Assembly: GCA_945896765.1 (NCBI GenBank)
Contig: CAMDEL010000015.1
Location: 1-15,210, forward strand
Reading direction: 5' to 3'
Origin: Singulisphaera sp. GP187
GTDB lineage: Bacteria > Planctomycetota > Phycisphaerae > Phycisphaerales > SM1A02
DNA: 15,210 nt
A model generated the notes under the pieces. The model did no database searches. It saw only the letters and a program-made list of their open reading frames with translations, and was not told where the DNA came from. The translations under genes and the position numbers were made by a program. The stretch's first letter is position 1. Each line of letters begins with the position of its first letter. Positions 1-7,745 of the stretch are shown here, one piece after another.

Positions 1-89
1 CCCTTCCTTGTTTTGGAGCGTGATTCCTGCTGCATCGATTGTGGGTTTGCGAACGCCATCATTCGCAGGAGATAGTAGTCTGCACATCC

Positions 90-827
90 ATGACCACGAG
101 TCCTGAATCCGATCGACCCAAATATCGCCGAGTTCTTTTGAAACTCAGCGGCGAGAGTTTTGCGACAGAGGGTGCCTTTGGAATTCACCCCGAAGAACTT
201 GCAAGTATTGCCGGCGAAATTGCAAGTGCAATGAGGGACGGTCTCGAACTTGCAATCGTCGTGGGTGGTGGGAACATCATTCGCGGCGCACGGCTTGCAG
301 CTGTTGGAAAGTTTGATCAGTCCACGGCGGATTACATGGGAATGCTCGGAACCGTCATCAACGGACTTGCATTGAAAGAAGCGCTCAAGTCCGTTGGTGT
401 CGAAAGTCGCGTCATGAGTGCGATCCATGTTCCAAGCGTTGCCGAATCCTTCATTCGTGCGAGGGCATTGCGCCATTTCGAGAAGGGTCGTGTGATCATC
501 TTGGTGGCGGGAACAGGAAATCCATTTTTCACCACAGATACATGCGCATCGCTTCGCGCGATTGAACTCGGTGCCGAGATTTTGCTGAAAGCAACGAAAG
601 TTGACGGGATTTATTCCGCAGATCCGCGCAAGGATCCAAAGGCAACACGATATGAAACGCTCAAATTTTCTCGCGCTCTCGATCAGAAACTTGGCGTGAT
701 GGATTTAACGGCAATGACAATGTGTATGGAGCATTCCCTTCCGGTCGTCGTGTTCGATTACAAGACGAATGGAAATATTCGTCGAGTGATCAACGGCGAA
801 CGCATTGGAACTTTGGTAAACGCATAA
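90..827 (+). CDS. pyrH: UMP kinase (uridylate kinase)
   Basis: Bacterial UMP kinase of the amino-acid-kinase fold, which phosphorylates UMP to UDP in the cytoplasm for pyrimidine nucleotide synthesis. The 245-residue product is of usual length. Visible motifs are KLSGES at residues 18-23, the GGGN loop at 59-62 followed by IIRG, DYMGMLGT at 81-88, TGNPFFTTD at 142-150 and KATKVDGIY at 168-176. I chose ATG 90 because the protein then begins shortly before the first strand (KYRRVLLKLSG). The same frame is open upstream to a TTG at 39, but those codons do not resemble the family. An AGGAGA sits at 67-72, 17 nt from the ATG, which is longer than ideal, and no in-frame start codon lies closer to it. 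Bases 1-89 show no recognisable end of tsf, the usual upstream neighbour. frr follows after 29 bp, as in many bacteria. Confidence 0.97.
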   Translation: MTTSPESDRPKYRRVLLKLSGESFATEGAFGIHPEELASIAGEIASAMRDGLELAIVVGGGNIIRGARLAAVGKFDQSTADYMGMLGTVINGLALKEALKSVGVESRVMSAIHVPSVAESFIRARALRHFEKGRVIILVAGTGNPFFTTDTCASLRAIELGAEILLKATKVDGIYSADPRKDPKATRYETLKFSRALDQKLGVMDLTAMTMCMEHSLPVVVFDYKTNGNIRRVINGERIGTLVNA

Positions 828-856
828 TTCGCTCTTCAAATATAGAAGGATAAAAC

Positions 857-1423
857 ATGGATATTGACACCGTACTTCTGGAAACAGAAGAGAAGATGAC
901 CAAGAGTATTGAATATTTACAGCGCGAATATCGCGGCGTCCGAACTGGCCGAGCCAATACCGCGCTCTTGGAATATGTCAAAGTCGAGTATTACGGAAGC
1001 AACGTTGATCTTCGCGAAATTGCCGGGATCAGCATTCCAGAGCCCACACAACTTCTGATCAAGCCTTTTGATCCTGGATCCAAAGCTGAAATCATCAAGG
1101 CAATCGAACGAAGCGGATTAGGACTGAACCCACAATCAGAAGGATCGCAAATTCGCATCATGCTTCCACCTCCCTCTTCAGAGCGACGAAAACAACTCGC
1201 GATGCAAGTCCGAAAGATGGCGGAAGATTGTCGAGTGACAATTCGTAATGAACGCCGTGACGCCAACAAATCTCTCGAAGCACTCGAGAATGATCCAAAG
1301 TCCAAGATTTCAGAAGATCAAGTCACAAGCGCCAAGGAATACATCGACGAAGTGACGAAGAAGACCACGACCAAGATTGACGACCTGACGAACAAGAAGG
1401 TTTCCGAAGTCGAAGAGATATAA
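857..1423 (+). CDS. frr: Ribosome recycling factor
   Basis: Ribosome recycling factor, which with EF-G splits post-termination ribosomes. The 188-residue length matches the family (about 185). The helical domain I carries the conserved REYRGVRTGRA segment (residues 23-33) and the C-terminal RNERRDAN segment (130-137). Domain II is represented by the stretch around VKVEYYGS (41-48) and IPEPTQLLIKPFD (60-72). ATG 857 follows an AAGGA-type ribosome binding site in the 29-bp gap after pyrH. The gene ends with two adjacent stop codons (TAA TAG). The next gene starts 7 bp later, which suggests cotranscription. Confidence 0.98.
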   Translation: MDIDTVLLETEEKMTKSIEYLQREYRGVRTGRANTALLEYVKVEYYGSNVDLREIAGISIPEPTQLLIKPFDPGSKAEIIKAIERSGLGLNPQSEGSQIRIMLPPPSSERRKQLAMQVRKMAEDCRVTIRNERRDANKSLEALENDPKSKISEDQVTSAKEYIDEVTKKTTTKIDDLTNKKVSEVEEI

Positions 1424-1430
1424 TAGAAAG

Positions 1431-3788
1431 ATGATTTTCTGTCATTTGATCGCTCTTGCTTTTTGCACGCAAATTTCTGTGGTTTCAACTGCCTTCTGCG
1501 CTCACGATGTGCCTCAGAATCCGCCGCAAATTGCTCCCGCAGTTGTGGAAGTTCCGCAAATTGTTGTAGCAGATGACAACGTCCGCATCACAAGTTCTTG
1601 CAGACTCATACTTGCGCCTCGGCCATTGATCGACGCAGATAACAACGGTGTCATTCAGATTGAAGGTGACGACATCACGGTCGACTTCGGCGATCAAACT
1701 CTTCAAGGAGCAGATGTCAAGACTCCACAAGATGAACTGCGTGGCATCGGAATTGTTGCCCGCGGAAAGCGCATTACCATTCGAAACGGGACTGTGACTG
1801 GATTTCGGATAGGGATTTCTGCCACACATTGCGATCATGCCCTCTTCGAAGGTATGCAATTTATTCGCAACTTCGCACAAAGACTTGCGTCGAATATAGA
1901 GAGCGAGGATGCCAAGGACTGGCTCGCACCGCAGAAGAACGACGCTGGGGAATGGCTTTCACAGTATGGAGCTGCAATTGCGGTGAGCGATTCGCAAGGA
2001 ATCGTGATTCGCGAAATCGGAGTTCGGCAAGGTCAGAATGGAATTGTGCTTTCGCGCGTCTCAAACGCACAGGTGTACAACTGCGACGCATCATTTCTTT
2101 CGGGATGGGGAATCGCATTATGGAGAAGTTGCTCGAACACAATTTGTCGAAACTCGCTTGATTTCTGCATCCGTGGATACAGCCACAATATCTATAACCG
2201 CGGCCAAGATTCTGCAGGAATTCTGTGCTTTGAGCAATCTTCAGACAACACAATCATGATGAATTCTGCGACACATTGTGGCGATGGATTCTTTGGATTT
2301 GCAGGACGCGAAGCGCTCGGTGAAAGCACTGGCGTGGCTGCTGCAACTTACAATCTAGGTCAAGGTTGCAATCGAAATCTGATCGCTCTGAATGATTTTT
2401 CTGATGCTGCAGCGCACGGACTTGAAACAACTTTCTCTTTCGACAACCGAATCTTTCGCAACCGCTTTGATCGCGATGCGATCTGCGGAATTTGGGGAGG
2501 TTATTCCCAGCGCCTTCAGATCCGCGGAAACATCTTTCGCGCGACAGGAGACACAGGAGTCGGCGGCGAAAACGGAGCGATCAACATTGAACATGGTCGT
2601 GATGCTCTCATCGCTGATAATATTTTCTCCAACAACTCGGCTGGTGTCAGATTGTGGTGGGACGAAGATGCACAACTTGCGAAGCTCCCTTGGGCAAAGG
2701 CGAATGGAGTCGATTCCACCGGAAGTGTCATCACACGCAATACATTCAAAGGTGAAAAGATCGGAGTCTTTCTTCGAGCTTCTCCTGGAACGATCATCGA
2801 ATCAAACACGATGACCAATGTTGGTGTTGATATCGATGCCGACGAAAGCAGTCGTGCTGGCTTAAACACTGCGCAGAAAAAGGCGCAAAACGCTTCTGTC
2901 CTTGCACAAACAGCAGACTGGACGGAATTGAATGCTCTAGAGAAAACTCTTCCTGGAACTGGAAACGCGGTGGAAATTGTTGATGGCATGCCGATCTCGA
3001 AACGCAATCCACTTGTAGGACGTGCTGCGATCGTCATAGGCGAATTTGGTCCATACGATTTTGTAGCGCCAATGGCTGTCTATGAGCCGAGTCCGACAAA
3101 TATCAATCGGTGGAAACTTTTGGGCTCGCAAACCATTCTGTTTGTTCAAGCAAGTGAAGGAACGGCTGACATTCGAACGAACATAGATCCAACGACAAAT
3201 ACTGCATCAGTCGAGACGGAAACTCTCGGGCAGTTGACAAACTATGAACTCAGCATCTTTTGGGGTCGAGCTCCCGATCAATTCCAGCGCGTACACGGAA
3301 CATTGCTCAGTACAAATTGGCGTGTCGATATCTTTTCGCTTCCAGAGCCCGCCACTTCGGGAGCGATGCCTGATCCTGCGATCTTCGATCAATTGCCGAA
3401 GGACACATACCGCGTCTATGTCGAATCTCTGACTTTTCCTTTCGGGATGGAGGGGCCTGATGCGGTCAATCTGATGCCCAAATCCCCGAAAGTCCCCAAG
3501 GACAACTTTGGACTGCTTGCCACAACCACCTTTTCTGCTCCACCTGGCGATTGGATCGTCCAGACAGATTCCGATGACGGCGTGCGCGTCTTGCTCGATG
3601 GAAAGATATTGATCGACCGCTGGAATCGCCACGGAAGCACGATCGATCAAGGCAGATTTTCGATTTCCCAGAAGAAGGATGTGACGATGACGGTTCTCTA
3701 TTACGAACTCGACGGCGCAGCGAAACTTGACCTTCGCGTGCTGCCCGCCACACAAACCAAAGTAATTTCCAAGCCGATTACTCCTTGA
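1431..3788 (+). CDS. Secreted right-handed beta-helix protein with C-terminal PA14-like domain
   Basis: Predicted exported protein of 785 residues. Residues 1-24 form a signal peptide (hydrophobic LIALAF core, likely cleavage after AFCA). Residues from about 70 to 460 show repeated short strands with Asn- and Ile-rich turns, for example GKRITIRNGTVTGFRIGIS, SDNTIMMNSATHCGDGFFGF and GAINIEHGRDALIADNIF. This pattern is typical of NosD/parallel beta-helix (PbH1) proteins that bind or cleave polysaccharides. Residues about 692-772 resemble a PA14 domain: WIVQTDSDDGVRVLLDGK, then LIDRW, then TVLYYELDGAAKLDL. PA14 domains often bind carbohydrate. No catalytic residues can be assigned, so substrate and activity are unknown. 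The ATG lies 7 bp after frr with an AGAAAG upstream. Its position between frr and nrdR is probably organisational rather than functional. Confidence 0.85.
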   Translation: MIFCHLIALAFCTQISVVSTAFCAHDVPQNPPQIAPAVVEVPQIVVADDNVRITSSCRLILAPRPLIDADNNGVIQIEGDDITVDFGDQTLQGADVKTPQDELRGIGIVARGKRITIRNGTVTGFRIGISATHCDHALFEGMQFIRNFAQRLASNIESEDAKDWLAPQKNDAGEWLSQYGAAIAVSDSQGIVIREIGVRQGQNGIVLSRVSNAQVYNCDASFLSGWGIALWRSCSNTICRNSLDFCIRGYSHNIYNRGQDSAGILCFEQSSDNTIMMNSATHCGDGFFGFAGREALGESTGVAAATYNLGQGCNRNLIALNDFSDAAAHGLETTFSFDNRIFRNRFDRDAICGIWGGYSQRLQIRGNIFRATGDTGVGGENGAINIEHGRDALIADNIFSNNSAGVRLWWDEDAQLAKLPWAKANGVDSTGSVITRNTFKGEKIGVFLRASPGTIIESNTMTNVGVDIDADESSRAGLNTAQKKAQNASVLAQTADWTELNALEKTLPGTGNAVEIVDGMPISKRNPLVGRAAIVIGEFGPYDFVAPMAVYEPSPTNINRWKLLGSQTILFVQASEGTADIRTNIDPTTNTASVETETLGQLTNYELSIFWGRAPDQFQRVHGTLLSTNWRVDIFSLPEPATSGAMPDPAIFDQLPKDTYRVYVESLTFPFGMEGPDAVNLMPKSPKVPKDNFGLLATTTFSAPPGDWIVQTDSDDGVRVLLDGKILIDRWNRHGSTIDQGRFSISQKKDVTMTVLYYELDGAAKLDLRVLPATQTKVISKPITP

Positions 3789-3843
3789 CGCTCTCCCCCC
3801 TTGCGCCGAAGATGCACCCACGGCGAATTCAGCCGAACCAACT

Positions 3844-4341
3844 GTGAACTGCCCATACTGTAATAGTTCAGACGCACGAGTCATCGACAGCCGCCCTATT
3901 GAAAGCGGTCATGCGATTCGACGCAGACGCGAATGCATTGGATGCAAAAAAAGATTCACAAGCTATGAACGCGCTGAACGATTGACACGCATCAAAGTCG
4001 TGAAGAAAGACGGCTCGCGAGTTCCGTTCGATATTGCAAATATTCTTCGTGGAATTCAAGCTGCATGTGGAAAGCGCCCCGTTCCAGAAGATGTCAAGCA
4101 ACGAATCGCAGACGAAGTCGATGAAGGAATTCACCGCGACTTCGAACACGAAGTTCCAAGCGTCGAAGTCGGTCGCCGTGTGGCGATCGCATTGCGAAAC
4201 ATCGATCAGGTTGCGTATGTTCGATTTGCGAGCGTCTATCACAACTTTCAAAGCGTGACTGAATTCCAAGCCGAAATCATTGGCTTGACTGAAAAACCGC
4301 CCACGCCGCCTGATCATCCGTCGCTCTTCGACGACAAGTAG
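3844..4341 (+). CDS. nrdR: Transcriptional repressor NrdR
   Basis: NrdR, the nucleotide-sensing repressor that binds NrdR boxes ahead of ribonucleotide reductase genes. The 165-residue protein has an N-terminal zinc ribbon with C3, C6, C31 and C34 (CPYC...CIGC), the DSRP segment at 15-18, the RRRREC segment, then KKRFTSYERAE. An ATP-cone domain follows (about 49-139), ending in the family-typical YVRFASVYHNFQS. The start is GTG at 3844; it is placed by the family rule that NrdR begins M-x-C-P-Y-C. No strong ribosome binding site is visible upstream. A 55-bp gap separates it from the beta-helix gene and 24 bp from thrS. No ribonucleotide reductase gene lies in the window, so its targets are elsewhere. 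Confidence 0.97.
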   Translation: MNCPYCNSSDARVIDSRPIESGHAIRRRRECIGCKKRFTSYERAERLTRIKVVKKDGSRVPFDIANILRGIQAACGKRPVPEDVKQRIADEVDEGIHRDFEHEVPSVEVGRRVAIALRNIDQVAYVRFASVYHNFQSVTEFQAEIIGLTEKPPTPPDHPSLFDDK

Positions 4342-4365
4342 TATTCGCACCCCGAGCCCATTCCA

Positions 4366-6435
4366 ATGCCAAAGATCACACTGCCAGACGGCAGCAGCAG
4401 ACAATACGACGCCCCAACAACCGCAGCACAAGTTGCCGCAGATATCGGTCCTGGACTTGCCAAGGCAGCACTCGGCGCAAAGGTCGACGGACAGCTCTGC
4501 GATCTTTCCACGACTCTCGACCGAGACTGCGCGCTTGCGTTAGTGACTCCAAAGTCTCGTGATGGTCAAGTCGACGCAGATGCGCTCTCGATGCTTCGAC
4601 ACTCGTGCGCGCACATCATGGCCGAGGCGATTGCGAAACTCTTTCCTGGAACGATGCTGGTCTATGGCCCATCACTCGAAAGTGGCTTTTATTACGACAT
4701 GGCGTTCCCAAGCGGCCGCGCTCCTAGCACCGATGACTTCGCGGCAATCGAAAGCGAGATGGCGAAAATCATTGCTGAAAATCGCACATTTACACGATCG
4801 GATCTTTCGCTTGACGCAGGTCTTGCAAAGTTGAATCAAGAAGGCAGTAAATTCAAGATTGATAATGCGCAGCGTGCGAAGGAAGCAGGTTCGACAACTC
4901 TTTCTTGGTATGCGACGGGAATTCCAGGAACAAACTGGGAAGATCTTTGCAGAGGGCCACATATTCCATCCACTGGTCGCATTGGTGCATTCAAGATTAC
5001 GAGCCTCGCATCAAGTTATTGGAAAGGCGACGAGACACTTGATCGATTGACTCGCGTCTATGGAACAGCCTTTGCGACGAAACCAGAACTCGAAGCACAT
5101 CTCAAACAACTCGAAGAGGCAAAAAAGCGCGATCATCGAATGCTTGGAAAGCAACTTCGACTTTTTCACATCGATGAAATGGTTGGACAAGGATTGGTGC
5201 TGTGGACTCCGCGCGGCGCCGCAGTCAGGCAAGAACTGCAGACATTCATTAGCGAGGCACTGCGCGTGCAGGGATATCAGCAAGTCTTCACGCCGCATAT
5301 CGGAAAACTTGAGTTGTATAAAACAAGCGGCCACTTTCCGTTTTATCGCGAGAGCCAATACCCACCGATCATTGATCAAGATCAAATGAGCAAACTTGCC
5401 CAAGAGGGTTGCACTTGTGGCGAACTTGCAAACCGCATGGAAAAGGGCGAAATCGAGGGCTATCTGCTCAAGCCGATGAACTGCCCTCATCACATTCGCA
5501 TCTATGCCAGCGAACCGCATTCGTATCGAGATCTGCCGGTGAGACTGAGCGAATTTGGAACGGTCTATCGCTGGGAGCAATCTGGCGAAATCGGCGGACT
5601 GACTCGCGTGCGTGGGTTCACGCAAGACGACGCACATCTCTTTGTGCGCGAAGATCAAATCGCTGAAGAATTGCAGGGTTGTCTTTCGCTCGTGAAGTTG
5701 ATCTTTGGAACACTTGGTATGAATGACTATCGTGTGCGCGTTGGACTGCGCGATCCCAAGAGCGATAAATATGTTGGCGATTCTGCGAACTGGGATAAGG
5801 CCGAAGAAGCATGCAGAAATGCAGCGCGTTCTTTGGGAGTCCCTTTCACCGAAGAGGCTGGCGAGGCTGCGTTTTATGGCCCCAAGATTGACTTCATTGT
5901 TCGCGATGTCATCGGACGATCGTGGCAACTTGGAACGGTGCAAGTGGATTACAACTTGCCGATTCGATTCGATCTTTCGTACATCGGCGCAGATAATAAA
6001 GAACACCGGCCCGTGATGATCCACCGTGCGCCGTTTGGATCGATGGAACGATTCGTTGGTGTGCTCATCGAACATTTTGCTGGTGCGTTTCCTCTTTGGC
6101 TTGCGCCTGAGCAAGTGCGCGTTTTGCCCATCAGCGAAAAGAGCGAGGAATATGCGCTCGAAGTTCTTGCTGCAATCCGCAAGATTGGCCTGCGTTCCAC
6201 CATCGATTCAGGAAATGAACGGGTCCAAGCCCGCATTCGCGATGCAAGTGAAGCGAAAATCCCATACCTGGCGGTTGTTGGCCCGCGCGATGCACAACAA
6301 AGGGTCGTCAGCGTCCGAGCCTTCGGAACTGAGGCAAATTTAGGGGAATTGCCCTTCGATCGGTTCATTTCTGGTTTAAGCGATGAATACAGAACGCGTG
6401 GCGCGGAGTCTCTCAAAGCTGCCTTTCCCGCATGA
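4366..6435 (+). CDS. thrS: Threonine--tRNA ligase
   Basis: Class II threonyl-tRNA synthetase of 689 residues, which charges tRNA-Thr and edits Ser-tRNA-Thr. Domain order is normal: TGS domain (about 1-61); editing domain with HSCAH (H79, H83) and CRGPH (C195, H199); catalytic core; anticodon-binding domain starting near LWLAPEQVRVLPIS (577-590). The catalytic zinc ligands are C373 (MNCPHH), H424 (QDDAHLF) and H553 (MIHRAPFGS). Motif 2 is YRWEQSGE (401-408, R402). Compared with the E. coli enzyme there are roughly 25 extra residues between the FYRES segment (326-330) and KPMNC, including C349 and C351. ATG 4366 is 24 bp after nrdR. Confidence 0.98.
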   Translation: MPKITLPDGSSRQYDAPTTAAQVAADIGPGLAKAALGAKVDGQLCDLSTTLDRDCALALVTPKSRDGQVDADALSMLRHSCAHIMAEAIAKLFPGTMLVYGPSLESGFYYDMAFPSGRAPSTDDFAAIESEMAKIIAENRTFTRSDLSLDAGLAKLNQEGSKFKIDNAQRAKEAGSTTLSWYATGIPGTNWEDLCRGPHIPSTGRIGAFKITSLASSYWKGDETLDRLTRVYGTAFATKPELEAHLKQLEEAKKRDHRMLGKQLRLFHIDEMVGQGLVLWTPRGAAVRQELQTFISEALRVQGYQQVFTPHIGKLELYKTSGHFPFYRESQYPPIIDQDQMSKLAQEGCTCGELANRMEKGEIEGYLLKPMNCPHHIRIYASEPHSYRDLPVRLSEFGTVYRWEQSGEIGGLTRVRGFTQDDAHLFVREDQIAEELQGCLSLVKLIFGTLGMNDYRVRVGLRDPKSDKYVGDSANWDKAEEACRNAARSLGVPFTEEAGEAAFYGPKIDFIVRDVIGRSWQLGTVQVDYNLPIRFDLSYIGADNKEHRPVMIHRAPFGSMERFVGVLIEHFAGAFPLWLAPEQVRVLPISEKSEEYALEVLAAIRKIGLRSTIDSGNERVQARIRDASEAKIPYLAVVGPRDAQQRVVSVRAFGTEANLGELPFDRFISGLSDEYRTRGAESLKAAFPA

Positions 6436-6575
6436 ATTCAATTATTTTTTCAACTTTTATTGGGCAAAGGGCAAATTGCGTAGTAGAGTGTTCCTGTCTC
6501 GAGTTTCTATCGAGATTGAACCGCGCACCAAAGAGACCATCCGACTCATGATTTTCTCAAACAGTTTTTCCGTAT

Positions 6576-6598
6576 GACGACGGGCTTCACCCATCGTC
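6576..6598. other. Stem-loop in the infC leader
   Basis: GACGACGGG (6576-6584), loop CTTCA, CCCATCGTC (6590-6598). Eight of nine positions pair in + strand RNA, with one C-A mismatch. In - strand RNA the same position becomes a U-G wobble, so the stem would be fully paired there. Function is unknown. Confidence 0.4.
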
Positions 6599-6658
6599 GA
6601 TCCGGCACTTGCGCAGCAAACCGAACTCGCTTTCAAAACAACATGTTTATTCATTGTT

Positions 6659-6680
6659 CTCTTGTCATTTCTGACAAGAG
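6659..6680 (+). promoter_or_regulatory. Perfect 9-bp stem-loop upstream of infC
   Basis: CTCTTGTCA (6659-6667), loop TTTC, TGACAAGAG (6672-6680): a perfect 9-bp inverted repeat. It lies 35 nt upstream of the infC ribosome binding site. It is not followed directly by a T tract, so it is not a standard terminator. It could be a protein-binding hairpin in the infC leader or a DNA operator. This is inferred from position only. Confidence 0.5.
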
Positions 6681-6715
6681 CCGTCATCACTTTCTTTCAT
6701 TTTCAACTGTTCTCT

Positions 6716-6730
6716 GAGGAATTTACTATT
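6716..6730 (+). promoter_or_regulatory. infC ribosome binding site and AUU start codon
   Basis: GAGGA at 6716-6720, a 7-nt spacer, then ATT at 6728-6730, followed in frame by ACC CAA TTC AAC CGC CGT. No ATG, GTG or TTG with proper spacing exists in this frame; the nearest upstream candidate (TTG 6662) lies inside the stem-loop. AUU is the known rare start codon of infC in E. coli and many other bacteria, where it lets IF3 repress its own translation. Confidence 0.85.
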
Positions 6731-7465
6731 ACCCAATTCAACCGCCGTCCACCCTTCCGCGATTCTCGAGACTCTGGTCCTCGAATCAATGATCGCATTC
6801 GCGTCACCCCAATTCGGCTGCTCGACCAAGATGGTCAGATGGTTGGAATTGTGGAGCTCGAAGAAGCCAAGCGACTCGCATCGCTTGCGGGCTTAGACCT
6901 CGTCGAGATCGCAGCGGACTCGCGGCCGCCGGTTGTTCGCATTATGGACTTCGGAAAGTTCAAGTACGAACAGGCAAAGAAAGAAAAGCAGAACAAAACG
7001 AAATCGAAAGCCGGCGAAATGAAAGAGGTTCGATTGGGTCGCTCGATGAAAATTGATCCGCACGATGTCGCAATCCGCGTCAATCAAGCGCGCGAATTTC
7101 TCATGGAAGGCTATCGAGTTGTTTTTGTGCAGAACTTTCGTGGACGCGAATTGGCGTACAGAAACAAGGGCGATCAGCGTATGGAAGAGATTGCGCAGGC
7201 GCTCTCCGATATTGGTCGCGTCGAGTTGACTCCTCGACTCAACGGAAAAAGAATGTCGATGATTATGGTTCCAGATCGATCCAAGATCGACTCGGTCAAG
7301 AAGAAAACTGGTGGAGCAGCAAAACCACCGAAAGATCCAGCTGCGAAGGCAGCAAGTGAGAAGGTTGCGGGCGAATCGAAAACAAAAAAAGCAGCTATTG
7401 TTGAAGTACCTGCTTCAGCCATCTTGGAAGTCTCCGATATCAACGCGTCAAATTCGCAACCATAA
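6728..7465 (+). CDS. infC: Translation initiation factor IF-3
   Basis: IF3 binds the 30S subunit, prevents premature 50S joining and checks start-codon pairing. Starting at the AUU codon 6728, the protein has 245 residues. The N-domain begins at INDRIRV (20-26) and includes EAKRLASLAGLDLVEIA (46-62). MDFGKFKYEQAKKEK (73-87) starts the linker helix. The C-domain covers about 96-185, with KEVRLG, DVAIRVNQAREFL and FRGRELAY. Residues about 186-245 form an extra Lys/Ala/Pro-rich tail absent from standard IF3 (about 180 residues), so it is probably disordered. IF3 usually heads rpmI and rplT, but neither follows here. Downstream sequence is noncoding and then an accessory block. Confidence 0.95.
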   Translation: MTQFNRRPPFRDSRDSGPRINDRIRVTPIRLLDQDGQMVGIVELEEAKRLASLAGLDLVEIAADSRPPVVRIMDFGKFKYEQAKKEKQNKTKSKAGEMKEVRLGRSMKIDPHDVAIRVNQAREFLMEGYRVVFVQNFRGRELAYRNKGDQRMEEIAQALSDIGRVELTPRLNGKRMSMIMVPDRSKIDSVKKKTGGAAKPPKDPAAKAASEKVAGESKTKKAAIVEVPASAILEVSDINASNSQP

Positions 7466-7526
7466 AATCGTTGAAGTACGGACTGATTTGCCCTAAGGGC
7501 TCAAACATACTGCGCGCTAAAATCCA

Positions 7527-7544
7527 GCGCGCCCTCCGGCGCGC
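7527..7544. terminator. GC-rich hairpin, possible terminator after infC
   Basis: GCGCGCC (7527-7533), loop CTCC, GGCGCGC (7538-7544): a perfect 7-bp all-GC stem located 62 bp after the infC stop. No T tract follows on the + strand, so an intrinsic terminator is uncertain. On the - strand TTTT follows after a short spacer, so it could also limit readthrough from hepT. Confidence 0.35.
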
Positions 7545-7651
7545 GCCAAGACAACTACGCAGACTCCGGCTCGGCTTGCAAACTCGCCGGGGTTCAAATC
7601 ATTTCGCTGCCCACGTGAGCGAATCATATTCTCGCTCGAACGTTTTTCAGA

Positions 7652-7690
7652 TCAGTTGCACATCTGTATGCGTGCCCAGCCGCTGGAAAG
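7652..7690 (+). repeat. Dispersed 39-bp direct repeat, copy 1
   Basis: By eye 33 of 39 positions match the copy at 10492-10530. The best core is TGCGTGCCCAGCCG. Two of the differences (GTT/GTC, GCA/GCG) are at third codon positions in one + strand frame (SVAH..ACPA.GK), hinting at coding ancestry. The opposite strand also reads a similar peptide (TFQRLGT) in both copies, so the original strand is unclear. Confidence 0.6.
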
Positions 7691-7731
7691 TGAACCCATG
7701 GAAGTTAGACGACCGTTGGTCATTGCGACCA

Positions 7732-7745
7732 TCATGAAGCGACTT
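7732..7745 (+). repeat. Direct repeat bracketing hepT-mntA, left copy
   Basis: TCATGAAGCGACTT is identical to 8445-8458. The match extends imperfectly to about 22 of 27 positions (7725-7751 against 8438-8464). It lies 17 bp beyond the hepT stop codon, while the other copy lies 21 bp upstream of the mntA start, so the pair frames the module. Confidence 0.6.

Larger units (their letters stand above)
6436..6727 (+). promoter_or_regulatory. thrS-infC intergenic leader of infC
   Basis: This 292-bp gap has no convincing + strand gene. It starts AT-rich (6436-6465) and contains two stem-loops, at 6576-6598 and 6659-6680, then a strong GAGGA ribosome binding site at 6716-6720. An independent infC promoter and an autoregulatory leader are plausible by analogy with other infC operons, but I cannot assign -35/-10 boxes with confidence. 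A - strand reading frame at 6457-6654 also crosses the gap; it is discussed under findings. Confidence 0.45.

Noticed and set aside
39..89. N-terminal extension of pyrH from a TTG at 39
   Set aside because: The extra 17 residues do not resemble UMP kinases and ATG 90 gives a family-typical N-terminus.
3207..3884. Antisense frame opposite the beta-helix gene end and nrdR start
   Set aside because: It overlaps two well-supported genes and shows no domain.
5011..6114. Long antisense reading frame (367 codons) opposite thrS
   Set aside because: It is a codon-bias shadow of a clearly real thrS gene and its translation resembles nothing I recognise.
7573..7612. tRNA-like fragment (GGTTCAAATC followed by ...CCCA)
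   Set aside because: The bases around the apparent T loop do not pair as a T arm and no acceptor or anticodon arm can be formed, so it is not a tRNA gene.
7471..7737. Frame directly after infC as a possible rpmI (L35)
   Set aside because: The translation is Arg-rich by chance and lacks the L35 signature near its start; it also spans GC-rich hairpins.
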